Shown: piece after piece, positions 43,085-52,117 of the stretch
Position numbering within the stretch: position 1 is the stretch's first letter
Layout: the number at the start of each line of letters is the position of its first letter
DNA from: Sulfuricurvum kujiense DSM 16994
Lineage (GTDB): Bacteria > Campylobacterota > Campylobacteria > Campylobacterales > Sulfurimonadaceae
DNA: 64,000 nucleotides
Reading direction: 5' to 3'
Assembly (NCBI RefSeq): GCF_000183725.1
Contig: NC_014762.1
Span: 930,001 to 994,000, forward strand
The notes under the pieces: generated by a model
What the model was told of the DNA's origin: nothing
Database searches by the model: none
What the model saw: the letters and a program-made list of their open reading frames with translations, nothing else
Program-made: the position numbers and the translations under genes

Positions 43085-43896
43085 TGCTCCAAAATGGACT
43101 TTAGTTTGCTAAATCCTAACTTTAGCACATTTTCATAATAAGTGTCTGAAGTTTTTTTAATGTAGTTTTTAAAACTGTTCAGTTTGACCTCTTGCTCTTG
43201 ATTGAGATTCGCCATGTTCAATTTCAGCAGGGAGATAAAATCTTTGTTCTGATGCGCTATCTCATAGATCGTTAATCCGAATCTTCGGCTGTATTTGATG
43301 ATATCGTCATCCAGCATCACCAGATAGTTATGATCATTGTCAATGACACAGTTCATAACCGAATTGTTGTTTTCAAAAATGCCTCTGACATCTCCGAAAA
43401 AGTTATCGAACTGATATTCGATATAGCGATGATTTTTAGCACGGTTGAGAACAAAAATGAATTTTAAATCGGGCCTCATATCTTTTAAAATCGAATAGAT
43501 TACTACGGCATTTATACCGTCTTGTTCGCCGTCTAGGAGAGGAATGACCACTAAGTCGACAAAATGTATCATTCCGCTTTCATTGAACGCATTTAATACG
43601 ACTGTCGTCGTTATATTTCCGCCGATATCAAAACAAGCGATTTCGTCTCGTGAAAACATCTCGGTTATATCTTCATGTAAAATAGGAGAAGAGACTTCAA
43701 CGATTTTTCGGTTTGTCAATTTACTGTCGCCATAGCTCAGACAATCATTGTTTTCATCATCAAACTCATAAAAATAGACCGGTTGTTTGTTATTTAATTC
43801 ATATAAAAATGGGGCGATCAGCTGCATTGAAACGGTGCTTTTTCCCACTCCCCCTTTACTTGAAACTACAGCAATTTTTATATTTTTATTTTTCAT
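43081..43896 (-). CDS. ParA/MinD-like ATPase of the chemosensory operon
   Basis: Deviant Walker-type ATPase of 271 residues. Walker A is SKGGVGKST (13-21, with the signature Lys), A' is CFDIGGN and the switch region includes VVIPLLDGEQDG. ParA-like proteins place or segregate large cargos; in chemotaxis, ParC of Vibrio and PpfA of Rhodobacter position receptor arrays, PpfA together with a soluble receptor. Lying between cheR and cheB beside a soluble receptor gene, this protein is a good candidate for distributing a cytoplasmic array. No DNA-binding N-terminal domain is present, and no parB is nearby. Confidence 0.85.
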   Translation of the reverse strand: MKNKNIKIAVVSSKGGVGKSTVSMQLIAPFLYELNNKQPVYFYEFDDENNDCLSYGDSKLTNRKIVEVSSPILHEDITEMFSRDEIACFDIGGNITTTVVLNAFNESGMIHFVDLVVIPLLDGEQDGINAVVIYSILKDMRPDLKFIFVLNRAKNHRYIEYQFDNFFGDVRGIFENNNSVMNCVIDNDHNYLVMLDDDIIKYSRRFGLTIYEIAHQNKDFISLLKLNMANLNQEQEVKLNSFKNYIKKTSDTYYENVLKLGFSKLKSILEQ

Positions 43897-43901
43897 TCGT
43901 G

Positions 43902-44708
43902 TTATCCTTGTTTGCGATATATGGAAGTTTTGATCCGTTCAAGTCCATTTGTATTTATCATATTTAAATTTTCGGTATGAGAAATAAAAAAATACCCGCC
44001 GGGCAGAAGATGGTCCATAACACCATCCACAACTTTTTGCCTTGTTGCGTCATTAAAGTATATTAATACATTACGTAAAAAAATCAAATCAAATTGTCCG
44101 AAATCACTGGGGATATTGAGCAAATTGCCTTCTTCAAATCGCATATTCGGAATTAAGCAGCGGTCAATTAAAAATTTACCCTCGTTAATCCCTTTTCCCT
44201 TTAGGCAGTAGTTTTTACGTAGATAGGCGGGGATTTTTTCAACCCAGCTTTCAGGATAGAGACCTACTCTTGCTTTTTGAATCACATCGGAATTGATGTC
44301 CGTTCCGATTATCTCCCATTTGTTTTTATCTAGCATCGTGTCCAAAAGCATAGCGGCGCTGTATGCTTCCGCACCGACGGACGTGGCTGCGCTCCAGATA
44401 CGAAATTTTGTATGGATCGGATAGGTGGGAATCAGCTCTTTTTGTAAAAACTCGAAATGTTCCATTTCTCTAAAGAAGTAGGTTTCGTTGGTGGTTAAAA
44501 GATTAATCATTTCCACTTTTTCGAGTTGATTGATCTGTACTAAACGGAGATATTCGGTATAGGTTTCAAATTTGTATTTAAGCAGCTGTTTTAGCAACCT
44601 ACTTTGTACTAATAATTTCTTTTTATCATTTAAGTCGATTCCGGCTTCTTGAAAAAAAATTTTTTGGAAAGTTCGAAACTCTGCATCTTCTAATATCGGT
44701 ATAGACAC
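43902..44708 (-). CDS. cheR: Chemotaxis receptor methyltransferase CheR
   Basis: SAM-dependent enzyme of 268 residues that methylates receptor glutamates. An N-terminal helical domain is followed by TNETYFFRE, the SAM-binding region IWSAATSVGAEAYS, IIGTDINSDVIQKA and FDLIFLRNVLIYFN. The local receptor lacks a NWETF-type tether, so CheR must find it by other means. It lies eight bases after cheV and five before the ParA-like gene. Confidence 0.95.
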   Translation of the reverse strand: MSIPILEDAEFRTFQKIFFQEAGIDLNDKKKLLVQSRLLKQLLKYKFETYTEYLRLVQINQLEKVEMINLLTTNETYFFREMEHFEFLQKELIPTYPIHTKFRIWSAATSVGAEAYSAAMLLDTMLDKNKWEIIGTDINSDVIQKARVGLYPESWVEKIPAYLRKNYCLKGKGINEGKFLIDRCLIPNMRFEEGNLLNIPSDFGQFDLIFLRNVLIYFNDATRQKVVDGVMDHLLPGGYFFISHTENLNMINTNGLERIKTSIYRKQG

Positions 44709-44716
44709 ATATTGCC

Positions 44717-45685
44717 TTAGATGATCAATTCATGGATTGCTTCACCAAGCTTAAGCATATTTACTTTTCCGATTATTTTATCGGCACCGGCTGTCGCGAG
44801 ATTTTCTTTCATACTGTCATTGGACATATTCGTGTGGACGATAATCTTGATAGAGTCATAACTCTTATTATCTCTTATAAATTTCATGACTTCTCTGCCG
44901 CCCATCACCGGCATCTCCAAATCGGTTATAAAAAGCCCTATTTCGTCGTCCGGAATGTTTTTGATTCCGTCTATAAGCTCTTTTCCGTTTGTATACATCA
45001 CATAATTCACATTTAATGCATGGAAAAGTTCTACAACCATTTTTCGGATAAAACGGCTGTCGTCAGCAAAAATAACTTTCTTAGTAGTTCTGTCGATAGA
45101 TTTCAGGTCTTTGAAATGCAAACGGCTATCTGTATCGATTTTGTCAAAAACATCCAAAAGCATTTTATCGCTGTCAAAAATGCTGCATAGTTCCTCTTTT
45201 CCTGAAATCAGTACTTTCGTAATGAACGATGTTTTTTCATTGTTTTCGGAGTTATCGATCATTGTTTCGGCCGGGATATTGACAATATATTCAACTTTCT
45301 TAACGACGATTCCCATTTTATGACCGCCGTAATGGGCTAATATTACCAACTCATATTCACTGTCATCCAATACTTTGTTTCCGAACCAGCGGTCAAAATT
45401 GACAATAGTCGTCATATTACCGCGAACATCAGCAGTCCCTATGATTAGTCCGCCCTCAGGATTTCTGGCAATTTTTAAATCACTGTAAACGAGGAGCTCT
45501 TCAATTTTAGATACATTTTTAGCGTAGTATTGGTTGTCACTTCCTACAAAAATAAGATATTGACTGGTGTCATTGGCGTTCGTACTGACGAGTTTGATGA
45601 TATCCAATTCATCTTCATCCTCATCAATATCGGTTAGCCCCATTTTCGTAATGTCTTCCAGCTCATCGGTATTATAAGTTGTCAT
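44717..45685 (-). CDS. cheV: CheV-type CheW-receiver fusion protein
   Basis: Chemotaxis coupling protein of 322 residues. Residues 30-180 form a CheW domain (with IGTADVRGNMTTIVNFDRWFG), and 195-322 form a receiver with FADDSR, phosphorylated Asp in LFITDLEMPVMGG, VHTNM and a Lys in IIGKVN. It would link CheA to the receptor and may act as a phosphate sink or adaptation element. The 30-residue acidic N-terminal extension is unusual. It sits between cheW and cheR. Confidence 0.93.
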   Translation of the reverse strand: MTTYNTDELEDITKMGLTDIDEDEDELDIIKLVSTNANDTSQYLIFVGSDNQYYAKNVSKIEELLVYSDLKIARNPEGGLIIGTADVRGNMTTIVNFDRWFGNKVLDDSEYELVILAHYGGHKMGIVVKKVEYIVNIPAETMIDNSENNEKTSFITKVLISGKEELCSIFDSDKMLLDVFDKIDTDSRLHFKDLKSIDRTTKKVIFADDSRFIRKMVVELFHALNVNYVMYTNGKELIDGIKNIPDDEIGLFITDLEMPVMGGREVMKFIRDNKSYDSIKIIVHTNMSNDSMKENLATAGADKIIGKVNMLKLGEAIHELII

Positions 45686-45694
45686 AACGCCCCT

Positions 45695-46189
45695 TTATTT
45701 TACTACTCGTGACAATTCTTGGATATTCAAAATAGCTTGCGTGTCTAAAATCGCAATGTAATCACCCTGATATTTGCCCATCTTAGATATGAATTTTTTA
45801 TCTACTTTAGTCCCAAACCCCGGGGTCTCTTGGATGAGGTCGCTATCAATATCATCAACTTCGTACACTTCATCGATGATAATTCCGAGCTGTGTCGTCG
45901 TTTCGTCATTTTTTTTGTAGTTGACAACAATAATCGATGTTTTGTTGTTGACCTCTGTTTTGCCTAGATTAAAGCGATCAAGCATATCGATAACAGGGAC
46001 GATATTTCCGCGAATATTCGTTACCCCTTTTACGAAAGAGGGCATCAACGGAACTTTTGTAATGGTCGAATATTCAACTATCTCACTTGTGCTTAAAGCT
46101 CTAATCGCATAGATGTCTCCTCCTACATAAAATAGGAGGTATTGGTCATCTTGCTCTAATTCAGCTTCCAGTGCATCTTCATGATTCAT
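45695..46189 (-). CDS. cheW: Chemotaxis coupling protein CheW
   Basis: A 164-residue scaffold protein that joins CheA to receptors. The CheW fold is visible as QYLLFYVGGDIYAIRAL, then GVTNIRGNIVPVIDMLDRF (the conserved receptor/CheA-binding loop) and TQLGIIIDEVYEVDDI. The N-terminal ten residues are acidic. It is eight bases downstream of the receptor gene and nine upstream of cheV. Confidence 0.95.
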   Translation of the reverse strand: MNHEDALEAELEQDDQYLLFYVGGDIYAIRALSTSEIVEYSTITKVPLMPSFVKGVTNIRGNIVPVIDMLDRFNLGKTEVNNKTSIIVVNYKKNDETTTQLGIIIDEVYEVDDIDSDLIQETPGFGTKVDKKFISKMGKYQGDYIAILDTQAILNIQELSRVVK

Positions 46190-46197
46190 GATAATCC

Positions 46198-48360
46198 TTA
46201 GTAGCGATCAAAGTTTCGTAAATCCAAACCACTCTGATTTCCTGCAATCGCTGATGGACGTGAAGCCGATGAAACTCTCGCTAAAGGATTGTTAGAGGTA
46301 GCATTTCCGGTATTTGAAATTTTAAAGAACTGCATCATTCGAATCAAACTGTTAGCTTGTTCATTGAGCTCTACCGCCGCACTTGCCATCTCTTGCGATG
46401 ATGCTGCATTCGTTTGCGTCACTTGGTCTAACTGTGTCATGGCACTATTAATTTGTCCGATACCGACATCTTGCTCTTTTGCCGCATTGGCGATATCTTT
46501 TACCAGTTTAGCGGTGTTTTGAATTTTAGGAACCACTTCGCTGATCAAAGATCCTGCACGTTGGCTTACTTTGACGCTTTCACTCGCAGTCTGAGAAATC
46601 TCTTGAGCCGCTATTTGAGAACGTTTCGCCAATTTTCGAACTTCTGCGGCGACAACGGCGAATCCTTTACCGTGCTCGCCTGCACGAGCCGCTTCGATCG
46701 CCGCATTGAGGGCGAGAAGGTTTGTTTGATATACGATGTCTTCGATGATACCGATTTTTTCGCTGATGCTTTGCATGGCTTGCACGGTTTTGACGACGGC
46801 ATCTCCCCCTTCGATCGCCATAGAGGCCGCTTCTTCAGCCAATTGATTGGTTTGTTGAGCGTTTTTAGCCGATTCGCTGATGCTTGCGCTCATCTCTTCC
46901 AATGCGGCACTCGTCTCTTCCAATGAAGACGCTTGCTGTGTAGCTCCGGCTGAAAGAGATTGGGATGAAGAACTGACTCCCCCTGATGCACTTGTAATTT
47001 CATACGCGGCACCATTAATTTGTGCAACCATGTTCTCCAACTGTGTTCCCAAATTATTTGCCGTTTGTTTCACCGTATCATAATCACCTTTGTACTCTTT
47101 TGTGATTCTGTACGTTAAATTCCCTGCTTCTAACTCTTTTAATGCGTTGATCACTTCTGCAAAGCCACCGTCAACATCTCTAAGAAGGCTGTTGACCGCA
47201 TTGATTATGGTCATGTATCCGCCGATCAAACCTTCTTTTTTTACTTGAGTTTTTAGGTCTCCGACCGCAACAGCCGCTCCGGCTTCTTCAAAATTGGAGA
47301 GCATCAGTTCCATCGTCGCGGCAACGTTGTTGATCGCTGTTTTGGTGACGTTATAGTCCCCTTTGTATTCATTTGTGATTTTATCGACGAAGTTTCCGTT
47401 TACCAGACGTTCCATACCGCCGTTTACTTCTTTAAAGGCTGTTTCGACATCGTGAAGGAGATTATTGACGGCGGTTATAATGGTTTTATATCCCCCCTCA
47501 AGCCCTTTGTCATCCACTCGGGTTGATAGCTCACCGACAGTTACGGCTGCACTGGCTACTTCAAAGTTAGAGATCATGCTTTTGAGATTATCGATGGTAT
47601 GAGTCGTATAGACGGACAATGCGCTAAATGTTTTGTTAGCATCAATCAAATCGGCATCTTGGGTCGGCATTGGAACGTAGTAGGTATTGAGTTCCCCTTT
47701 CGCCACATTGTCCAAAATGGTTTGTAATTCTTTGATCTCATTATTGGTATAAGACATGATTTTATCGATTTCTCTCGTTTTTTCTTGAGCATCGGTTTGA
47801 TCCAAGATATATTCAAAAGAACCGACAATGACACCGTTTGTATCTTTTAGAGGCGAACCGAAATATTTGATGTCTAACGTTTTAGTTAGGCCGACCGGTT
47901 TGGCTTGACATTCATGATCGCACATTTTATCCGTTCGCATAGCCATATCGCATGCACATGATGTCGTATTACAATCGTCGGCATGAAACTGGTTATAACA
48001 TTTTGTCCCGACCATTCCCCCTTTTGGACTTCTCGTAATTGTTTCAGATAGAGCATTCGCCCATTTAATGGTAAAGTTCTTATCAAAAGCGACAGCCGGG
48101 ATCGGCAATCGGTCCATAAACCCTGTGTACACATCCGCCATGGCGTTGACAGATTGAGCTACCTCTTTGTAGACTCCTTCGTAACGGGTAACGTCGAGTC
48201 TGGTATTTAAAGAACCTGCGGAAATTTCATTTAAAACGGTGAAAGAATCTTTATTTAACGTTGAGAGATTTTTCTCACATTCAAGACCTAGGCGAATATA
48301 CTTTGCAACATCAGCTTCAGCGATACCGAACTCTGTCACGTCTAGATTTAGGTTGTTCAT
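46198..48360 (-). CDS. Soluble poly-HAMP methyl-accepting chemotaxis protein with Cys-rich PAS domain
   Basis: A 720-residue chemoreceptor without any membrane helix, so cytoplasmic. Residues 84-190 form a PAS domain with six cysteines (121, 130, 135, 137, 147, 151), a possible haem, metal or redox sensor. Residues 201-445 contain repeated HAMP units, recognisable by VGELSTRV / [17 protein letters not shown] / KEYKGDYDT and AVNNLL / AVNSLL. The signalling domain follows, with the conserved tip [20 protein letters not shown] at about 544-563. The C-terminus (NFDRY) lacks a NWETF-like CheR tether. It is encoded between cheA and cheW and is the obvious receptor for this operon's CheA. Confidence 0.95.
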   Translation of the reverse strand: MNNLNLDVTEFGIAEADVAKYIRLGLECEKNLSTLNKDSFTVLNEISAGSLNTRLDVTRYEGVYKEVAQSVNAMADVYTGFMDRLPIPAVAFDKNFTIKWANALSETITRSPKGGMVGTKCYNQFHADDCNTTSCACDMAMRTDKMCDHECQAKPVGLTKTLDIKYFGSPLKDTNGVIVGSFEYILDQTDAQEKTREIDKIMSYTNNEIKELQTILDNVAKGELNTYYVPMPTQDADLIDANKTFSALSVYTTHTIDNLKSMISNFEVASAAVTVGELSTRVDDKGLEGGYKTIITAVNNLLHDVETAFKEVNGGMERLVNGNFVDKITNEYKGDYNVTKTAINNVAATMELMLSNFEEAGAAVAVGDLKTQVKKEGLIGGYMTIINAVNSLLRDVDGGFAEVINALKELEAGNLTYRITKEYKGDYDTVKQTANNLGTQLENMVAQINGAAYEITSASGGVSSSSQSLSAGATQQASSLEETSAALEEMSASISESAKNAQQTNQLAEEAASMAIEGGDAVVKTVQAMQSISEKIGIIEDIVYQTNLLALNAAIEAARAGEHGKGFAVVAAEVRKLAKRSQIAAQEISQTASESVKVSQRAGSLISEVVPKIQNTAKLVKDIANAAKEQDVGIGQINSAMTQLDQVTQTNAASSQEMASAAVELNEQANSLIRMMQFFKISNTGNATSNNPLARVSSASRPSAIAGNQSGLDLRNFDRY

Positions 48361-48374
48361 TTTCTTTCCTTTTT

Positions 48375-50468
48375 TTAATTAATTTGTCTCATTTTTTGTT
48401 CTATCAACTTCGGAATATCAAAGATTAGTGCGATTTCTCCACTCCCTAAAATAGTTCCGCCGCTGATACCCGCGACGTTTACGAATACATCCCCTAACGG
48501 TTTAATTACCGTTTGAAATTCACCATACAGTTCATCTACCTGGAGCCCCATTTTGTACTCCCCGTACCGGAGCACAACAACGTTTTCACGTCCACTTCTG
48601 CTCTCTCCCTCGTTGAAATGGGTACGTATATCCAAAAGCGGTAAGATGGAATCTCTTAGATTAATAAAATGGTTCCCTTTCATATGTTCTTTGTATGCCG
48701 GACTCAATTCGATACACTCTTGAATCATTTCTAAAGGGATAATGTATTTGGTATCTCCGGACTGAATCAAAAACCCATCGATAATAGCGAGCGTTAATGG
48801 TAAGCGAATGGTAAATGTAGAGCCTTCTCCTTCTTTGGAATCAATTTCGACAGTTCCTCTGAGTTCTTCAATATTGCGTTTGACGACATCCATGCCGACT
48901 CCACGGCCTGAAATATCCGAAACTTGGTCTGCTGTTGATAAGCCTGCTGCAAAAATAAGGGTAAAAATCTCTTTATTTGTTAGGGTTTGATTTTTATTGA
49001 CGATTCCTTGCGCAATCGCCTTTTCCAAAATTTTATCTTTATCTAGTCCTTTGCCGTCATCGACGATTTTAATGACGATTGTTCCGGCATCGGGATAGGC
49101 GCTGAGAGTTACGGTCCCTTTTTCAGGCTTGCCTGCTGCGATCCTCTCTTGAGGAGTTTCGATACCGTGGTCAATAGAATTTCTCAGCATATGCATCAAC
49201 GGATCTGAAATTTTTTCAACCACCGTTTTGTCGAGTTCGGTTTCTCCGCCGTTGATGATAAATTCGATCTCTTTGCCTAGTTTTTTAGCGGCATCATTAA
49301 CAATTCTTCTAAATTTAGTAAAACTGTCTCCGACTTGAACCATTCTAATGTTCATGACACTGGATCGGACAGATTCGAGCATATCGCTCATAATGGCACT
49401 GGATTCGCTTAATTCAGCGTCATCGAGTATATCTGCCCGCTGAGCTATTTTGGCATTGGCGATAACCATTTCGGACATTTGATTGATCAACTGATCAATT
49501 TTACTGGACTCAACCCGAAGTGAAAAACTTTTATGCTGCTCTTTCTTAGCTGATTTGGTTTCTTCTTGCGTAACTTTATTTTCATCTCGTGTCTCGATGC
49601 TTTTGAGCGGGCTTTGTATGACCGGAGATTCTTCTTCAGTGACAAAATCTGCTTTGGTAAAAAAACCGTTAGAAATGAGGAATTTAACCTTGCTTTGCTT
49701 CTCTTCTAAGGTGTCGATCCAATTGAGAAGTTTTTGCTTATCATCCGTTTCGAAAATGACAAGGTCGATGTCATCTAGCACAAATTCAAATACCTCTTCA
49801 ATCTCTGAGGCGCTGCTTCTTGAAGAAAACTGTAGCTCAAATCCGATATAGGCTTCAATAGGGTTATAATGTTCTAATGTCGGAATATGGTCGGTAACGA
49901 TAGCTTTTTTAATCACTTTCCCCAATCTGTTCAGAAAAGCGATTAAATTTAAAACATCCATCCCGGTACTGAAAAAGTCTACTTTTAGACCAAGGCTAAT
50001 GTGCCAGAGGGTTTCTTCCGAAACTCCATCCGAAGAGACGGATGTTTCGGTGAAAAGAGAGCTGTCTGTGCCGCTTTCGGAACTTCCGGGTGTAAATTTG
50101 AGAAGCTGGGCTACTAAACGATCGTTTGTTTCTCTTATCTCATCGTCAATCGGTTTTTGATCTATTGATGCGCTTATCAGGGATTCCGTATGATCTTTGC
50201 ACAACAAAAACAGACTGATAAGTTCGGGAGTCAATTCTACTTTTTGGGCTCGTACTTCCGATAATAAATTTTCGGCAATGTGTGCGAAACTGACGACATC
50301 GTCAAAGTTAAACATACCGGCTGTTCCTTTGATCGTATGCATAGCTCTAAACAAAGCGCCGATATCCTCTTCATTGACCCCTTGATCTTGCATATTGATC
50401 AAAGCACTCTCCATGAAATTGAGCTGTTCGTCGCTGTCTTCTAAAAAGAGTTTGAGTTCTTCAGTCAT
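48375..50468 (-). CDS. cheA: Chemotaxis histidine kinase CheA
   Basis: Core kinase of 697 residues. P1 (Hpt) has the phosphorylated His in [11 protein letters not shown] (H44). A P2-like region lies at about 155-260. The dimerisation domain follows (about 335-395), then the ATP-binding domain with [41 protein letters not shown] and [10 protein letters not shown], and a CheW-like P5 domain at the end. Unlike the CheA-Y fusion typical of the main chemotaxis system in this phylum, there is no C-terminal receiver. The ATG at 50468 overlaps the STAS stop by eight bases and has an AAGG site; the frame is open to 50504. Confidence 0.95.
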   Translation of the reverse strand: MTEELKLFLEDSDEQLNFMESALINMQDQGVNEEDIGALFRAMHTIKGTAGMFNFDDVVSFAHIAENLLSEVRAQKVELTPELISLFLLCKDHTESLISASIDQKPIDDEIRETNDRLVAQLLKFTPGSSESGTDSSLFTETSVSSDGVSEETLWHISLGLKVDFFSTGMDVLNLIAFLNRLGKVIKKAIVTDHIPTLEHYNPIEAYIGFELQFSSRSSASEIEEVFEFVLDDIDLVIFETDDKQKLLNWIDTLEEKQSKVKFLISNGFFTKADFVTEEESPVIQSPLKSIETRDENKVTQEETKSAKKEQHKSFSLRVESSKIDQLINQMSEMVIANAKIAQRADILDDAELSESSAIMSDMLESVRSSVMNIRMVQVGDSFTKFRRIVNDAAKKLGKEIEFIINGGETELDKTVVEKISDPLMHMLRNSIDHGIETPQERIAAGKPEKGTVTLSAYPDAGTIVIKIVDDGKGLDKDKILEKAIAQGIVNKNQTLTNKEIFTLIFAAGLSTADQVSDISGRGVGMDVVKRNIEELRGTVEIDSKEGEGSTFTIRLPLTLAIIDGFLIQSGDTKYIIPLEMIQECIELSPAYKEHMKGNHFINLRDSILPLLDIRTHFNEGESRSGRENVVVLRYGEYKMGLQVDELYGEFQTVIKPLGDVFVNVAGISGGTILGSGEIALIFDIPKLIEQKMRQIN

Positions 50469-50739
50469 GCAGAGAACCTTTAAAGAGAGTATCGCACCCG
50501 GCAATGCGCATAGAATTTTGTACTTCAGCAGATAAGTTTTTCAATATGAATTCAGTTGATTTTTTTTCACATGTTTTTTGAGCTGCGATGAGAAGTTGTA
50601 TAGCCGCAATGTCTATGGTATTGATACTCCCCAAATCGAGTATTAATTCCTTATCACTCTTCTCGCACCATTCTAATAAACTTTTATGCAGTGATTCGAC
50701 TTCGTAAATCGTGAGCTTTTCAAATTCAAGTTTATACAT
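50461..50739 (-). CDS. STAS-domain protein
   Basis: A 92-residue single STAS domain, of the anti-sigma-factor-antagonist type. The strand LILDLGSINTIDIAAIQLLIA contains the conserved loop, but the usual phosphorylated Ser (D-S motif) is replaced by TIDIAA, so regulation by phosphorylation is less certain. Single STAS proteins occur in some chemosensory operons, where they are thought to act as regulators or scaffold parts. It lies between cheY and cheA and overlaps cheA by eight bases. Confidence 0.85.
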   Translation of the reverse strand: MYKLEFEKLTIYEVESLHKSLLEWCEKSDKELILDLGSINTIDIAAIQLLIAAQKTCEKKSTEFILKNLSAEVQNSMRIAGCDTLFKGSLHD

Positions 50740-50752
50740 ATTTTTACTTTGG

Positions 50753-51112
50753 CTACATTAGTTTTTGAAGAACCATAAAGAACTTCTCTTTATTGAAAGG
50801 TTTGAGCATCCACGCTTTAACCCCAAGCGCTTTGCCTCTCTCTTTTAACAGAGGATTGCTTTCTGTAGTAAGCATGATTACCGGGATGAATTTGTAATTG
50901 GGATTGGCTTTAATATTCTCTACCATATCTAGACCGCCCATAATCGGCATGTTTACATCCGAAAAAACGATATCGATGTGCTGCTGCTCTAGCATCATTA
51001 AACCTTCTTGACCGTTTGTTGCTACTACCGGATTGTGACCGGCCTCTTTAATAGCTGATGTGGCGACACTCCTGATCAAACTTGAGTCGTCCACAATTAA
51101 AACATTAGCCAT
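50753..51112 (-). CDS. cheY: CheY-type response regulator
   Basis: Single receiver domain of 119 residues. The acidic pocket is IVDDSS, the phosphorylated Asp is in VFSDVNMPIMGG (D52), the switch Thr is in MLTTES and the Lys is in AWMLKPF (K104). It is the first gene of the operon, with a good AAGGAG site before its ATG. The output may be the flagellar motor or, given the unusual partners, something else. Confidence 0.95.
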   Translation of the reverse strand: MANVLIVDDSSLIRSVATSAIKEAGHNPVVATNGQEGLMMLEQQHIDIVFSDVNMPIMGGLDMVENIKANPNYKFIPVIMLTTESNPLLKERGKALGVKAWMLKPFNKEKFFMVLQKLM

Positions 51113-51124
51113 TGATTCTCCTTA

Positions 51125-51168
51125 CATTTAATGCATCTTAATCTAAATTAGATTAAATGGAAATTATA
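51125..51168 (-). promoter_or_regulatory. Chemosensory operon promoter with 19-bp palindrome
   Basis: On the minus strand TATAAT (51163-51168) is followed by a perfect palindrome, TTAATCTAA-T-TTAGATTAA (51138-51156), which covers the expected start of transcription. A second inverted pair, CATTTAAT/ATTAAATG (51125-51132 and 51152-51159), overlaps it and could form an alternative structure. No -35 box is clear. Confidence 0.55.
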
Positions 51169-51249
51169 TTCGTCTTTAAGATTGAACTCTTTTTTGACAC
51201 TTTGAAAAGAGAAAAAAAATGTGTGTAAAATAACTAAATACGTTAATTC

Positions 51250-52023
51250 TTACCGATAATAACTTTTAATAAGTTCATAGGAATGTTGTAATGTTTGAAA
51301 TTTATCTGTATATTCTTTTACTTTTTCAAAACCGTCAGTATAGACGTTATCAGGATGAAATTGAATCAAAAGTTTTTTATAACGTGCTTTTATCACGTCA
51401 AAATGTTCATCCTGATGCGAATTTAAAAGTTTTAACGCATCCAATAATAGATCATTTTCTTGAGTGCTTTCAAAAACACGATCCAAGTGACTTTTGTCAC
51501 ATTGAAAGATAACATGGTTATTGTCAATTTGTTTCTGATTCAAAAGAGCATTTATTGTATGTTTAATGCCGTCCGTACGGATGGCGATTTCAAAAAAATT
51601 GTTTTCATAGGATATTTTTTCAATTTCTGACGTTAGTCGGCAAATCAATCCCTTTAATAATTTGTCATTTTTTTCAAGAAGCTGAAATCGGATTTTGTCA
51701 TTTAAAATATGTATGACAACCGTATTGATCCTTTTGATCTCATTTTTAGTGATGATCTTCACAGGTTTTTCGATTCGGTTCACAAGAACCTCTTTAAAAT
51801 GCAAGATATCTTTATTATGCGTTTTTCTGTGAATCGAGTAGAGCCATTTGATCAAAAAAATATGTTTATAATGATTTTCCTGCGAATAATGGAGTAGAAG
51901 ATGGTTTTTGTGAATATGATAGGATGAAAATTGATTTTCTATAAAGTGAAAAAGATTGTAAGTACTCATTTTCGATTCGTCAACATAGATAAGAGTATGT
52001 TGCGGACCCATTAAAATCTGCAT
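51250..52023 (-). CDS. Protein with C-terminal DnaJ (J) domain
   Basis: A 257-residue protein whose last 70 residues form a J domain (helix II, then LLIQFHPDNVYTDG with the HPD motif), so it should stimulate a DnaK-type ATPase. The J domain is at the C-terminus, unlike DnaJ itself, and no zinc-finger or Gly/Phe region is present. The first 185 residues, rich in His, Lys and Asn, are not recognised and may be a cargo-binding domain. The ATG at 52023 has GGGA upstream; the frame is open to a TTG at 52062. It follows the unknown coiled-coil gene and precedes the cheY promoter. Confidence 0.75.
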   Translation of the reverse strand: MQILMGPQHTLIYVDESKMSTYNLFHFIENQFSSYHIHKNHLLLHYSQENHYKHIFLIKWLYSIHRKTHNKDILHFKEVLVNRIEKPVKIITKNEIKRINTVVIHILNDKIRFQLLEKNDKLLKGLICRLTSEIEKISYENNFFEIAIRTDGIKHTINALLNQKQIDNNHVIFQCDKSHLDRVFESTQENDLLLDALKLLNSHQDEHFDVIKARYKKLLIQFHPDNVYTDGFEKVKEYTDKFQTLQHSYELIKSYYR

Positions 52024-52117
52024 AATCAATCCCATTCGAGGTAGTTGATTATTCGATAGCAATGTTCATTCCAGCTTATTCACATAAAAATTTTAATGTG
52101 CTGTACGGAAATGAAGA

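Noticed and set aside
43081-43896. Plasmid or chromosome partition gene (true ParA)
   Set aside because: There is no parB or centromere-like repeat nearby, the protein lacks a DNA-binding N-terminal domain and it lies inside a chemotaxis operon.
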